A DNA stretch of 64,000 nt, taken from Pseudonocardia hierapolitana. Lineage in GTDB: Bacteria; Actinomycetota; Actinomycetes; Mycobacteriales; Pseudonocardiaceae. The notes under the pieces were generated by a model. That model was not told where the DNA came from. It saw nothing but the letters and a program-made list of their open reading frames with translations, and did no database searches. Shown here piece by piece: positions 16,195 through 22,962 of the stretch (position 1 is the stretch's first letter; each line of letters starts with the position of its first letter). The stretch lies in contig NZ_VIWU01000001.1 of assembly GCF_007994075.1 (NCBI RefSeq), positions 1,736,001-1,800,000 of the forward strand, written 5' to 3'. Made by a program: the position numbers and the translations under genes.

Positions 16195-17244
16195 ATGTCC
16201 GACTGGTCCCGCCGCCGGTTCCTGCAGACGGCCGGCCTCGCAGGCCTCGGCCTCACCGCCGCGTGCGGTGGAGGCGGCGACACCCCGGCCGGAGGTGGCG
16301 CGACCACCTCCCTGCGCGTCGCGCTCGGCTGGATCAGCAACGTCGAGTTCGCCGGCTTCTGGATCGCCGACGACCGCGGCTACTACGCGGAGGAGGGCCT
16401 CGAGGTCGAGTTCCTCCCGGGCGGCCCCAACGCCCCGCGGACCGCGCAGACCCTCGCGGCCGGGGGTGCCGAGATCGCCATCCCGGTGGCGATGCAGGAG
16501 TTCCTCTCGGCCGTGAACGACGGCAACGACTTCGTCGCGTACGGGGCGATGTTCCAGAACTCGCCCGCGGCGTGGCTGTCCCTCGCGCGCCACCCCGTCC
16601 GCAGCGCGCAGGACGCCGTCGGCGGCCGGGTGCTCGGGCAGCAGGGCGTTCAGCCCTACGTCGAGGCGGCGATGCGGCTGGCTGGGGTGCCGGTGGAGTA
16701 CGAGTTCATCCCGGTCGGCTACGAGCCGAGCCCGCTCGTGGAGGGGCAGGGAGAGGTCTACACCTGCTTCGCCACCAACCAGCCGATCATGCTGGAGCAG
16801 CAGGGCATGGTCGCCGACCGCGACTTCGTCGTGACGACCTACGAGCAGCTCGGCCTCCCGCAGTACGCGAGCCTGCTGTGCAGCCAGCGCTCCTGGCTGG
16901 AAGCCAACCGGCCCGTCGTCGAGCGGTTCATGCGCGCCACGATCCGCGGCTGGCAGGACAACGCGGCCGACCCGTCCGTCGCGGCGCGGCTCGCCGTCGA
17001 CAACTACGGCGCCGATCTCGGCCTCGACCTCGCCCAGCAGACCCGCGAGAACGAGCTGCAGATCCCGTACACGCAGAGCGAGCTGACGCAGGCCAGCGGC
17101 CTCTTCCGCGTCGACCCGGACCGGATCGCCGGCCCGATGTACACGGCCTACGCCGCCGCGGGTGTCTCCCCACTTCCGGACATTTCGCGCATCATCGACA
17201 CAGGCGTGCTCGACGCCGTCTTCCAGGGAAGGTCGACCATCTGA
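16195..17244 (+). CDS. NMT1/THI5-like ABC substrate-binding lipoprotein, Tat-exported
   Basis: A 349-residue periplasmic-type binding protein. The twin-arginine signal SRRRFLQ (residues 5-11) is followed by a lipobox LTAAC (Cys24), so it should be exported folded and lipid-anchored. The body is of the NMT1/ThiY/SsuA type (LGWISNVEFAGFWIADDRGYY, then LEVEFLPGGPN). Relatives bind pyrimidine thiamine precursors, sulfonates or nitrate. The ligand here is unknown; the nearby deaminase makes an N-heterocycle plausible. An RBS (GAGGAG) precedes the ATG. Confidence 0.87.
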   Translation: MSDWSRRRFLQTAGLAGLGLTAACGGGGDTPAGGGATTSLRVALGWISNVEFAGFWIADDRGYYAEEGLEVEFLPGGPNAPRTAQTLAAGGAEIAIPVAMQEFLSAVNDGNDFVAYGAMFQNSPAAWLSLARHPVRSAQDAVGGRVLGQQGVQPYVEAAMRLAGVPVEYEFIPVGYEPSPLVEGQGEVYTCFATNQPIMLEQQGMVADRDFVVTTYEQLGLPQYASLLCSQRSWLEANRPVVERFMRATIRGWQDNAADPSVAARLAVDNYGADLGLDLAQQTRENELQIPYTQSELTQASGLFRVDPDRIAGPMYTAYAAAGVSPLPDISRIIDTGVLDAVFQGRSTI

Positions 17245-18230
17245 TGCCTCGCGATCTCCGGCAGCTCCCGAAGGCCCACCTGCATCTGCACCTGGAGGGC
17301 GCGATGCGGCCGTCCACGCTCGCCGAGCTGGCAGCGGAGGCCGGGGTCCCCACGCCACCGATCCGGGGCTACACCTCGTTCGGCGAGTTCGGGCTGCAGT
17401 ACCGCGCCGCCTCGGCGCTCATCGAGACCGAGGCGCACCTGCGCCGCGTGGTCCGCGAGGTGGTCGACGACGCAGCCGACGACGGCGCGGTATGGGTGGA
17501 GCCGCACTTCTACCCGCCCCGCTACGCCGGGACGCTCGGCGCCGTCGAGGAAGTGCTGGAGATCGTCATCGACGAGGGTGAGCGCGCCGCCGCCGCCCGC
17601 GGCATCGGGTGCGGGTGGATCGTGTCCGCGCTCCGCGACTTCGAGGTGGCCCAGGCCGTCGACCTGGCCCAGCTCGCCGCCAAGTACGCCGGGTCCGGTG
17701 TGGTGGCGTTCGGGCTCGCCGCCGACGAGGCGCTCTTCCCGCCGGAGCCGTTCGCGGAGGCGTTCGCCATCGCCCGCGACGCCGGGCTGATCTCCGCTCC
17801 GCACGCGGGCGAGCTCGCCGGGCCCGCGAGCGTCTACGGCGCGCTCGACGCGCTGGGCGCCCGGCGGATCTGCCACGGCGTGCGGGCGCTGGAGGACCCG
17901 GCGCTGGTGGAGCGGCTCGCCGCCGACGAGGTCGTGCTCGACGTCTGCCCCACGTCCAACGTGATGCTCGCCGTGGTGCCCTCGATCGAGGAGCACCCCC
18001 TCGTGAAGCTGCTCGAGGCGGGCGTGCGGTGCTCGCTGAACGGCGACGACCCGCTGCTGTTCGGGCCCGGCCTGCTCGCCGAGTACGAGCTGGTGCGCGA
18101 CACGATGGGCCTTTCCGACGAGCAGTTGGCCCAGCTGGCGAGGTCGAGCCTGGTGGGCTCCGGCGCCCCGCCCGAGCTGATCGCCGACGCCGCGGACCAG
18201 GTGGAGGACTGGCTCACGGCAGCGGCCTGA
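17244..18230 (+). CDS. Adenosine/adenine deaminase family amidohydrolase
   Basis: A 328-residue member of the adenosine-deaminase family. Metal ligands come from HLHLHLEG near residues 12-19, the catalytic HAGE motif is around residue 185, HGVRALEDP follows, and SLNGDDP near the C-terminus supplies the Asp pair. The variants and length are nearer to bacterial adenine/aminofutalosine-type deaminases than to classical Add. The ATG overlaps the binding-protein stop (TGATG), so import and deamination are co-expressed. The substrate is inferred only as an amino-N-heterocycle or nucleoside. Confidence 0.82.
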   Translation: MPRDLRQLPKAHLHLHLEGAMRPSTLAELAAEAGVPTPPIRGYTSFGEFGLQYRAASALIETEAHLRRVVREVVDDAADDGAVWVEPHFYPPRYAGTLGAVEEVLEIVIDEGERAAAARGIGCGWIVSALRDFEVAQAVDLAQLAAKYAGSGVVAFGLAADEALFPPEPFAEAFAIARDAGLISAPHAGELAGPASVYGALDALGARRICHGVRALEDPALVERLAADEVVLDVCPTSNVMLAVVPSIEEHPLVKLLEAGVRCSLNGDDPLLFGPGLLAEYELVRDTMGLSDEQLAQLARSSLVGSGAPPELIADAADQVEDWLTAAA

Positions 18231-18319
18231 TCCGACGAACGGCGCGTTCGTCGGATAGGTACCGACGCCATGCATGTCTGAGAGCTGCGCGCGCCGCGAA
18301 GCAAGCGCGCAGCTCTCAG
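18231..18319. terminator. Two nested hairpins between convergent deaminase and PhyH genes
   Basis: Hairpin 1 (18231-18255) has 11-bp arms, TCCGACGAACG and CGTTCGTCGGA, around a 3-nt loop right after the deaminase stop codon. Hairpin 2 (18278-18319) has 15-bp perfect arms (CTGAGAGCTGCGCGC on the left) and a 12-nt loop. A second copy of the right arm of hairpin 1 occurs at 18334-18344. The position between convergent genes fits a bidirectional terminator; no U-tract is present. Confidence 0.7.
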
Positions 18320-18348
18320 TGGCACAACAGCGCCGTTCGTCGGAAACG

Positions 18349-19206
18349 TCAGCGGGCCGCGTTCTTCACGAAGCCCGTCTCCCGGTCCATGAGCGAGCGG
18401 TCGCCGCCGTGCCAGCCGCCGCGGACGTGGCGGCGCATCGTGTCGTCGTCGGTGGCCCGGGCCGCGGCGTGCCACAGGTAGGCGTCGTGGAGGATCACGT
18501 CGCCGCGCTCGACGTACACCGGGATCTCGCCGCGGATCTTCTCGAAGCCCAGCGGCATCGGTGCGGGCGGCGGGACGTCGGTGTAGCCGCGGGCCTGCGG
18601 CGCGCCGTCCGGCACGGCCGCGTTGTTGATGTTCTCGAACGGCGAGGCCGTGGCCCACAGGTGGCTCCCGGGCACCACCCGCAGGAAGCCGTTGGCCGGG
18701 CTGGTGCCGTCGATGTGGATCGTGAACGCGGTGCCCGGCCAGATGTCCAGGTGCGGGACGGCCTGCCAGTCGGCGTGCCAGCCGATCCGCGTGTAGCCGG
18801 ACTCGCGGCCCGGCCGGGCGTCCTGGTAGACGACCCCGTTCCGCCCCGGCCAGAAGTCCGTTCCGAGGATCCGCCCCACGAGCTCGACGAGGGCGGGCGT
18901 CGCGAGCGTGGCGGGGATCGTCGGCGCGAGCTCCTCGACGTGCTCGACGTAGTTGACGAACCGCTCCGCCTTCGACTCGTCGTCGAGGTACTTCGTCGAG
19001 CCGTACCGCGGATCGAGGTCCCAGCCCAGCACGCCGCGCTGCGCGGCGACGCACTCCGCCTCCATCGCGTCGATCAGCTCCGGCGCCACGAGGTCGCGCA
19101 GCACCACGAAGCCCCAGCGGCGGTAGAAGGCCTCGGCCGCGTCCGGGCCGTCGGCGGGGGTGAAGACGCCGAGGTCGGCGAAGGCGGTCAGGTCGAGATC
19201 GGGCAC
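18349..19206 (-). CDS. Phytanoyl-CoA dioxygenase (PhyH) family oxygenase
   Basis: A 285-residue Fe(II)/2OG oxygenase of the PhyH family. The facial triad is visible as GWHADWQ (HxD) and the distal histidine in LHDAYLWHAAARAT. The core strand FLRVVPGSHLW is typical. The GTG start has GGAGGAG 6 nt upstream. Operator 3 of cluster A sits just before this RBS. PhyH proteins of bacteria act on small molecules as well as acyl-CoA; no acyl-CoA genes are near, so the product of the cluster A deaminase or its precursor is a plausible substrate. Confidence 0.85.
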   Translation of the reverse strand: MPDLDLTAFADLGVFTPADGPDAAEAFYRRWGFVVLRDLVAPELIDAMEAECVAAQRGVLGWDLDPRYGSTKYLDDESKAERFVNYVEHVEELAPTIPATLATPALVELVGRILGTDFWPGRNGVVYQDARPGRESGYTRIGWHADWQAVPHLDIWPGTAFTIHIDGTSPANGFLRVVPGSHLWATASPFENINNAAVPDGAPQARGYTDVPPPAPMPLGFEKIRGEIPVYVERGDVILHDAYLWHAAARATDDDTMRRHVRGGWHGGDRSLMDRETGFVKNAAR

Positions 19207-19220
19207 GGCGACTCCTCCGG

Positions 19221-19238
19221 TTGAACCGAGCGGTTCAC
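19221..19238. promoter_or_regulatory. Cluster A operator 3
   Basis: TTGAACCGAGCGGTTCAC, an 18-bp palindrome (TTGAACC-N4-GGTTCAC), lies 15 bp upstream of the PhyH start codon, immediately before its RBS. It matches operators 1 and 2. Confidence 0.75.
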
Positions 19239-19334
19239 ACAGTGTCGCCTGCTCCGGGCCGGTCGGAGTTACGCTCGCGTGAAAACCGGGATCAGCGACC
19301 GCCCTCCACCGGGGCGGGCTCGCTCGGCGGGTTC

Positions 19335-20120
19335 GTGTACGGCATCGCCCGTCACGAGACCGCCGACGCGTTCCGTTCGACCTACCGCAACCGGCCCGGA
19401 TGGGTGCGGTCAGCGCGCACCTGCGCGGACGAGCTCACCCCGTCGACCCTAGGGTTCCTCGCCGTGGAGGGCAGGATCTGGTTCCCCGGCAACCCGTGGC
19501 CCGACGGGCACGCGGTCGAGGACTTCGGCTGGTCGGGGCGCATCCACCCGGACGGCACGCTGTGGTTCGAGCTGAGCCTGCGCTCGGAGGAGTACGGCGC
19601 GCGCGAGCCGGCCTTCGAGGGCGACGGTGAGGGCGACTGGCGCAGCCCGGTCGTGTGGAACAACTACCACCGCTGCACGCTCAGCCCGGGGTGGCGCCGG
19701 GGCCTGCTGGCCGGTGAGCCGGGCCGCCCGTTCCGGATGGCCGCTCCGCAGACGCTCATGGCAGACCCGGTCGAGGAGGTCGACTTCGAGGAGGAGCCCG
19801 CCTTCTTCGTCTACCTGCTCGGCCACGACGCCACTGCGGGGCACGAGGTGACGTTCACCCCGACGGCGGCGGGCCACGACGTGACCTGGACCGGTGCGCT
19901 CGCCCTCTACTACGCCGGTGAGGAGGACTTTCGCTACAGCTTCTGCGCGGAGCTGCGCGGTGTGCAGTTCGCCGGCATCACCGTGCCCGAGGAGCTGGAC
20001 CGCGACGCCGCCCAGCGGATGCTCGCCGAGCTCCTCGACGAGCCGGAGCGGTTCGTGCTCGACCCGGCGGGCCGCCGGTTCACCCCCGTGCCACCGCGGC
20101 CCCGCAGCCGCCGGCGATGA
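19335..20120 (+). CDS. Hypothetical protein
   Basis: About 261 residues from the GTG at 19335; upstream in-frame starts at 19242 or 19221 are possible but run into the PhyH operator. The protein is soluble, rich in Trp, Glu and Asp, with strands such as GRIWFPGNPWPDGHAVEDFG and WTGALALYYAGEEDFRYSF. No domain is recognised. It starts divergently from PhyH and ends convergently 43 bp from moxR. Codon bias is typical of the window, so it is probably real. Confidence 0.62.
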   Translation: MYGIARHETADAFRSTYRNRPGWVRSARTCADELTPSTLGFLAVEGRIWFPGNPWPDGHAVEDFGWSGRIHPDGTLWFELSLRSEEYGAREPAFEGDGEGDWRSPVVWNNYHRCTLSPGWRRGLLAGEPGRPFRMAAPQTLMADPVEEVDFEEEPAFFVYLLGHDATAGHEVTFTPTAAGHDVTWTGALALYYAGEEDFRYSFCAELRGVQFAGITVPEELDRDAAQRMLAELLDEPERFVLDPAGRRFTPVPPRPRSRRR

Positions 20121-20163
20121 TGACGGGGCGGCCGTCGAGCGGCACGCCAGGCCCACACCCGGC

Positions 20164-21039
20164 TCAGTCGAGCCGCAGCTCCCTCGCCGCACGCTCCGCA
20201 TCCGACCGGTGCTTGAGCACCACGCCGAGGGTGGCGCGCACGGCGTCGGCGTCGAGGGTGTCCATGCCGAGCGCGAGCAGCGTGCGTCCCCAGTCGATGG
20301 TCTCGGCCACCGACGGGGCCTTGCGCAGCTCCAGCCCGCGCAGCACGCGCACGGTGCGCACCAGGGCGTCCACCAGCGCCTCCGGCAGCTCGGGCACCCT
20401 GCTGAGCACGATCCGCCGCTCCAGGTCGGCGTCGGGGAAGTCGAGGTGCAGGAACAGGCAGCGCCGCTTGAGGGCCTCGGACAGCTCGCGCGTGGAGTTG
20501 GACGTGAGCACCGCGAACGGGCGCCGCGACGCCCGCACCGTGCCCATCTCGGGCACCGTGACCTGGTAGTCGGAGAGCACCTCCAGCAGCAGGCCCTCGA
20601 CCTCGACGTCCGCCTTGTCGATCTCGTCCACCAGCAGGACGGTCGGCTCGGTGCGCCGGATCGCCGTGAGCAACGGCCGCGGCAGCAGGAACTCCTCGGA
20701 GAACACGTCGTCGCGGGTCGCGTCCCATGACTCGCGACCCTGGCCCGCGGTGATCCGCAGCAGCTGCTTGGCGTGGTTCCACTCGTAGAGCGCGCGGGCC
20801 TCGTCGATGCCTTCGTAGCACTGCAGCCGCACCAGCCCGGAGCCGGTGGTCTCGGCGACCGCCTTCGCCAGCTCGGTCTTGCCGACCCCGGCCGGACCCT
20901 CGACGAGCAACGGCTTGCCGAGGCGGTCGGCGAGGAACACCGTGGTGGCGACGGCCGCGGACGCGAGGTAGCCGACGGTGGCCAGGCGCTCGGCGACCTC
21001 GTCGACCGAGCCGAAGAGCGCGGGCTGGGGCTGACTCAC
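20164..21039 (-). CDS. MoxR-family AAA ATPase
   Basis: A 291-residue MoxR ATPase. Walker A is GPAGVGKTE, the LQCYEGIDEARALYEWNHAKQL segment is characteristic, Walker B is VLLVDEIDKAD, sensor 1 is VLTSNSTRELS, and the arginine-finger region is LKRRCLFLHLDFPD. These ATPases act with VWA proteins in cofactor insertion or complex assembly. The natural partner is the CoxE-like gene at 10581-11999; cluster A separates the two. The GTG at 21039 (VSQPQPALFG) is preferred over the ATG at 21063. Confidence 0.87.
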   Translation of the reverse strand: MSQPQPALFGSVDEVAERLATVGYLASAAVATTVFLADRLGKPLLVEGPAGVGKTELAKAVAETTGSGLVRLQCYEGIDEARALYEWNHAKQLLRITAGQGRESWDATRDDVFSEEFLLPRPLLTAIRRTEPTVLLVDEIDKADVEVEGLLLEVLSDYQVTVPEMGTVRASRRPFAVLTSNSTRELSEALKRRCLFLHLDFPDADLERRIVLSRVPELPEALVDALVRTVRVLRGLELRKAPSVAETIDWGRTLLALGMDTLDADAVRATLGVVLKHRSDAERAARELRLD

Positions 21040-21070
21040 CCGACCATCGTGCCTCCACGGCACGCGAAGG

Positions 21071-21244
21071 TCACGCCGGGCGGCGCCCGCTCCACTCGTC
21101 GACGCCGAGGAAGAACGCCCACTCGAGGTGCTCGGAACAGGCCGCTACGGTTCCGGATCCGTCGTCCGAGGCGACCACGACGACGGCCTCCCTCGTGCAT
21201 CGGGTGCATCGCCGCACCGCGAAGGGCCATAGGGGGCTGCTCAT
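21071..21244 (-). CDS. Small zinc-ribbon-like hypothetical protein
   Basis: A 57-residue frame from the ATG at 21244. The sequence has CTRCTRE and later AACSEHLEW, i.e. a C-x2-C plus C-x2-H arrangement that could bind zinc. It ends with a short aromatic/basic tail. It is 31 bp upstream of moxR on the same strand and may be co-transcribed. No family is recognised. Confidence 0.5.
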   Translation of the reverse strand: MSSPLWPFAVRRCTRCTREAVVVVASDDGSGTVAACSEHLEWAFFLGVDEWSGRRPA

Positions 21245-21291
21245 GCCGACCGGATTCCCCGTCCGGGTGACTCCACACCCCGCGGTCGCTG

Positions 21292-22422
21292 TCAGTTGCG
21301 TTCGCTCAGAGCGCCGACGTCCCGCGTGGCCGCGACGAACAGGCCGGTGATCACCACCATCGCCAGCCCGCTGACCCACAGGGGCGCACGCAGGTCCAGC
21401 GCCGCCGCGAGCCCGCCGCCGGCCAGCGCGCCGAGCGGGGCCGCCGTCATCGAGAGCGTGCGGCTGGCCGCGTTGACGCGACCGAGCACGGCCCCGGGCA
21501 CGAGCCGCTGCCGGATCGTCACCGACAGCACGTTCCACAGGGCGAACGAGAAGCTGGTCGTGCTGAGGACGACGGCGGCGACCACCGGTGCGGGGAACGC
21601 CGCGAGCACGAAGTTGCCGACCGCGGCCACCGCGAGCGCGGTGATCTGGAGCGCGCGTTGCGGGAACCGGCGCACGAGGGGCGCGGTGGCCATCGCGCCC
21701 ACGATGCCGCCGACCGCACCACCGGCCAGCATCAGCCCGAACACCGTCTCCGACGTGCCCATCGGGCCGACGGCGAGCAGGACGAGCAGCCCTTCCCACG
21801 TCTGGGTGAAGAACGTGAGCCCCGCACCCGTCAGGATGATCGTGCGGACGAACCGGGCGCGGAGGAGCCACCGCATCCCGTCGGCAGCCTCCCGGAGAAC
21901 CGCGCGGGGGGTGGGACGGCCCTCGACGACCGGTGCGGGCGTGCGCAGACCCGTGACGAGAACCCCGGCGACGAGGAGCGCGGCCGCGCTCACCGCGAAG
22001 GGGAGCGACGCGCCCGCGGCGAACATGACGCCGCCGACGGCGGGCCCGACGAGGTCCTGCCCGAGCCGCTCCACGCTCACGAGCGCGCTGTTGGCCCGTT
22101 CCAGGTCGGCGTCCGGCACGACGCGCGGGATCAGCGACTGGCTCGCGTTGTCGTATGCTGCCTCGCCGACGCCGAGCAGGAACGCGACGGCGTACAGCAG
22201 GAGCATCGACCGGACGTCGAGCACGAGGGCGAGCGCGAGCACGCCGAACAGCACGCCGCGCGTGACCGCCGCCCACAGGACGAACCGTTCTGGACGGCCG
22301 CGGTCGACGAGGGCCCCGATGGGCAGGCCGAGCAGCATCCACGGCACGTACGCGACGGCCGTGAGCCCGGCGACGAGAACTGCGTCCTGGGTGATGGCGG
22401 CGGCAAGCAGCGGCAACGCCAC
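21292..22422 (-). CDS. MFS transporter, DHA3/macrolide-efflux-like; N-terminus unclear
   Basis: A 376-residue major facilitator with about 11 visible hydrophobic helices; MFS motif A-like residues are in GLPIGALVDRGRPERFVL. The first conventional start (GTG at 22422, VALPLLAAAI) would cut into the first helix. In the same frame the DNA just upstream encodes VYRRVVAASGLANLGDGVRQ, which is the normal N-terminus of this transporter group. No ATG, GTG or TTG precedes it before about 22500. Either a rare ATC/ATT start is used (GGGGGG precedes ATCATC near 22488) or the 5' end is damaged. The substrate is probably a drug-like compound. Confidence 0.75.
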   Translation of the reverse strand: MALPLLAAAITQDAVLVAGLTAVAYVPWMLLGLPIGALVDRGRPERFVLWAAVTRGVLFGVLALALVLDVRSMLLLYAVAFLLGVGEAAYDNASQSLIPRVVPDADLERANSALVSVERLGQDLVGPAVGGVMFAAGASLPFAVSAAALLVAGVLVTGLRTPAPVVEGRPTPRAVLREAADGMRWLLRARFVRTIILTGAGLTFFTQTWEGLLVLLAVGPMGTSETVFGLMLAGGAVGGIVGAMATAPLVRRFPQRALQITALAVAAVGNFVLAAFPAPVVAAVVLSTTSFSFALWNVLSVTIRQRLVPGAVLGRVNAASRTLSMTAAPLGALAGGGLAAALDLRAPLWVSGLAMVVITGLFVAATRDVGALSERN

Positions 22423-22535
22423 CTGGCGGACACCGTCTCCGAGGTTCGCGAGTCCGGACGCCGCGACGACGCGGCGGTAGACCGTGATGATTCCCCCCGA
22501 GCAGCAGCACGGCGCCCGCGGGGCGGGCGCCGTGT

Positions 22536-22701
22536 TAGTGCCCCGAACCGGAAGTCCGGTGCATAAATCGGCGGATCCAGGTTTCCGCTGAGTGCGCCGG
22601 CGGGCCGGCCTCGTACCGGGCGTACTCGGGCGGTTCGCCGGTGTGCTCAGCGGGGAGCTGGGCCGTCGAGTTATGTGGTGGACTTCCGGTTCGGGGCACT
22701 A
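22536..22701. mobile_element. MITE-like element with long terminal inverted repeats and TA ends
   Basis: A 166-bp stretch is bounded by inverted repeats. The left end starts TAGTGCCCCGAACCGGAAGT (22536); the right end is its reverse complement (ending 22701). Twenty-two bases are identical, then 4 differ, then a further CATAA/TTATG pair matches. Both ends carry a TA dinucleotide, the target duplicated by IS630/Tc1-type elements. No coding frame lies inside. A non-autonomous element mobilised in trans is the best reading; family assignment is inference. Confidence 0.65.
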
Positions 22702-22720
22702 GGTGCCTCCTAGCGGAAGG

Positions 22721-22819
22721 TCACCGCGTGCCCGTGAACGTCACGCGGGTGCCCGCGAACGTGACCCTCGTGCCGAACCCCGGCACGCGGGCACTCACGG
22801 TCTCCCAGTCCTTGTTCAT
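22721..22819 (-). CDS. Possible 32-residue peptide with internal repeats
   Basis: The ATG at 22819 is preceded by a GGGGGG ribosome-binding site with normal spacing and by a hairpin (arms ACAGGGCCG 22832-22840 and CGGCCCTGT 22850-22858). The peptide starts MNKDWETVSARVPGFGTR and then repeats a GTRVTF element (FGTRVTF, AGTRVTF, TGTR). It ends 20 bp from the MITE-like element. It diverges from the RecQ gene. No family is known; this may be a small structured peptide or a chance frame. Confidence 0.4.
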   Translation of the reverse strand: MNKDWETVSARVPGFGTRVTFAGTRVTFTGTR

Positions 22820-22962
22820 CGGACCCCCCAAACAGGGCCGAACCCCCGCCGGCCCTGTGATCCGACGCTAGCGTCCGGGACCCGGACACCGACAGGACGG
22901 GAACCGGACACTTCGCGGCGCCCGCCACGGGCGCTGTCGGTGCCCTCGTCCACCATGGGCAC

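Noticed and set aside
12136..19238. Cluster A as a taurine or sulfonate utilisation operon
   Set aside because: Despite TauD-like and SsuABC-like genes, no flavin reductase, SsuD or other sulfur genes are present, and an adenosine-deaminase-like gene is coupled to the transporter.
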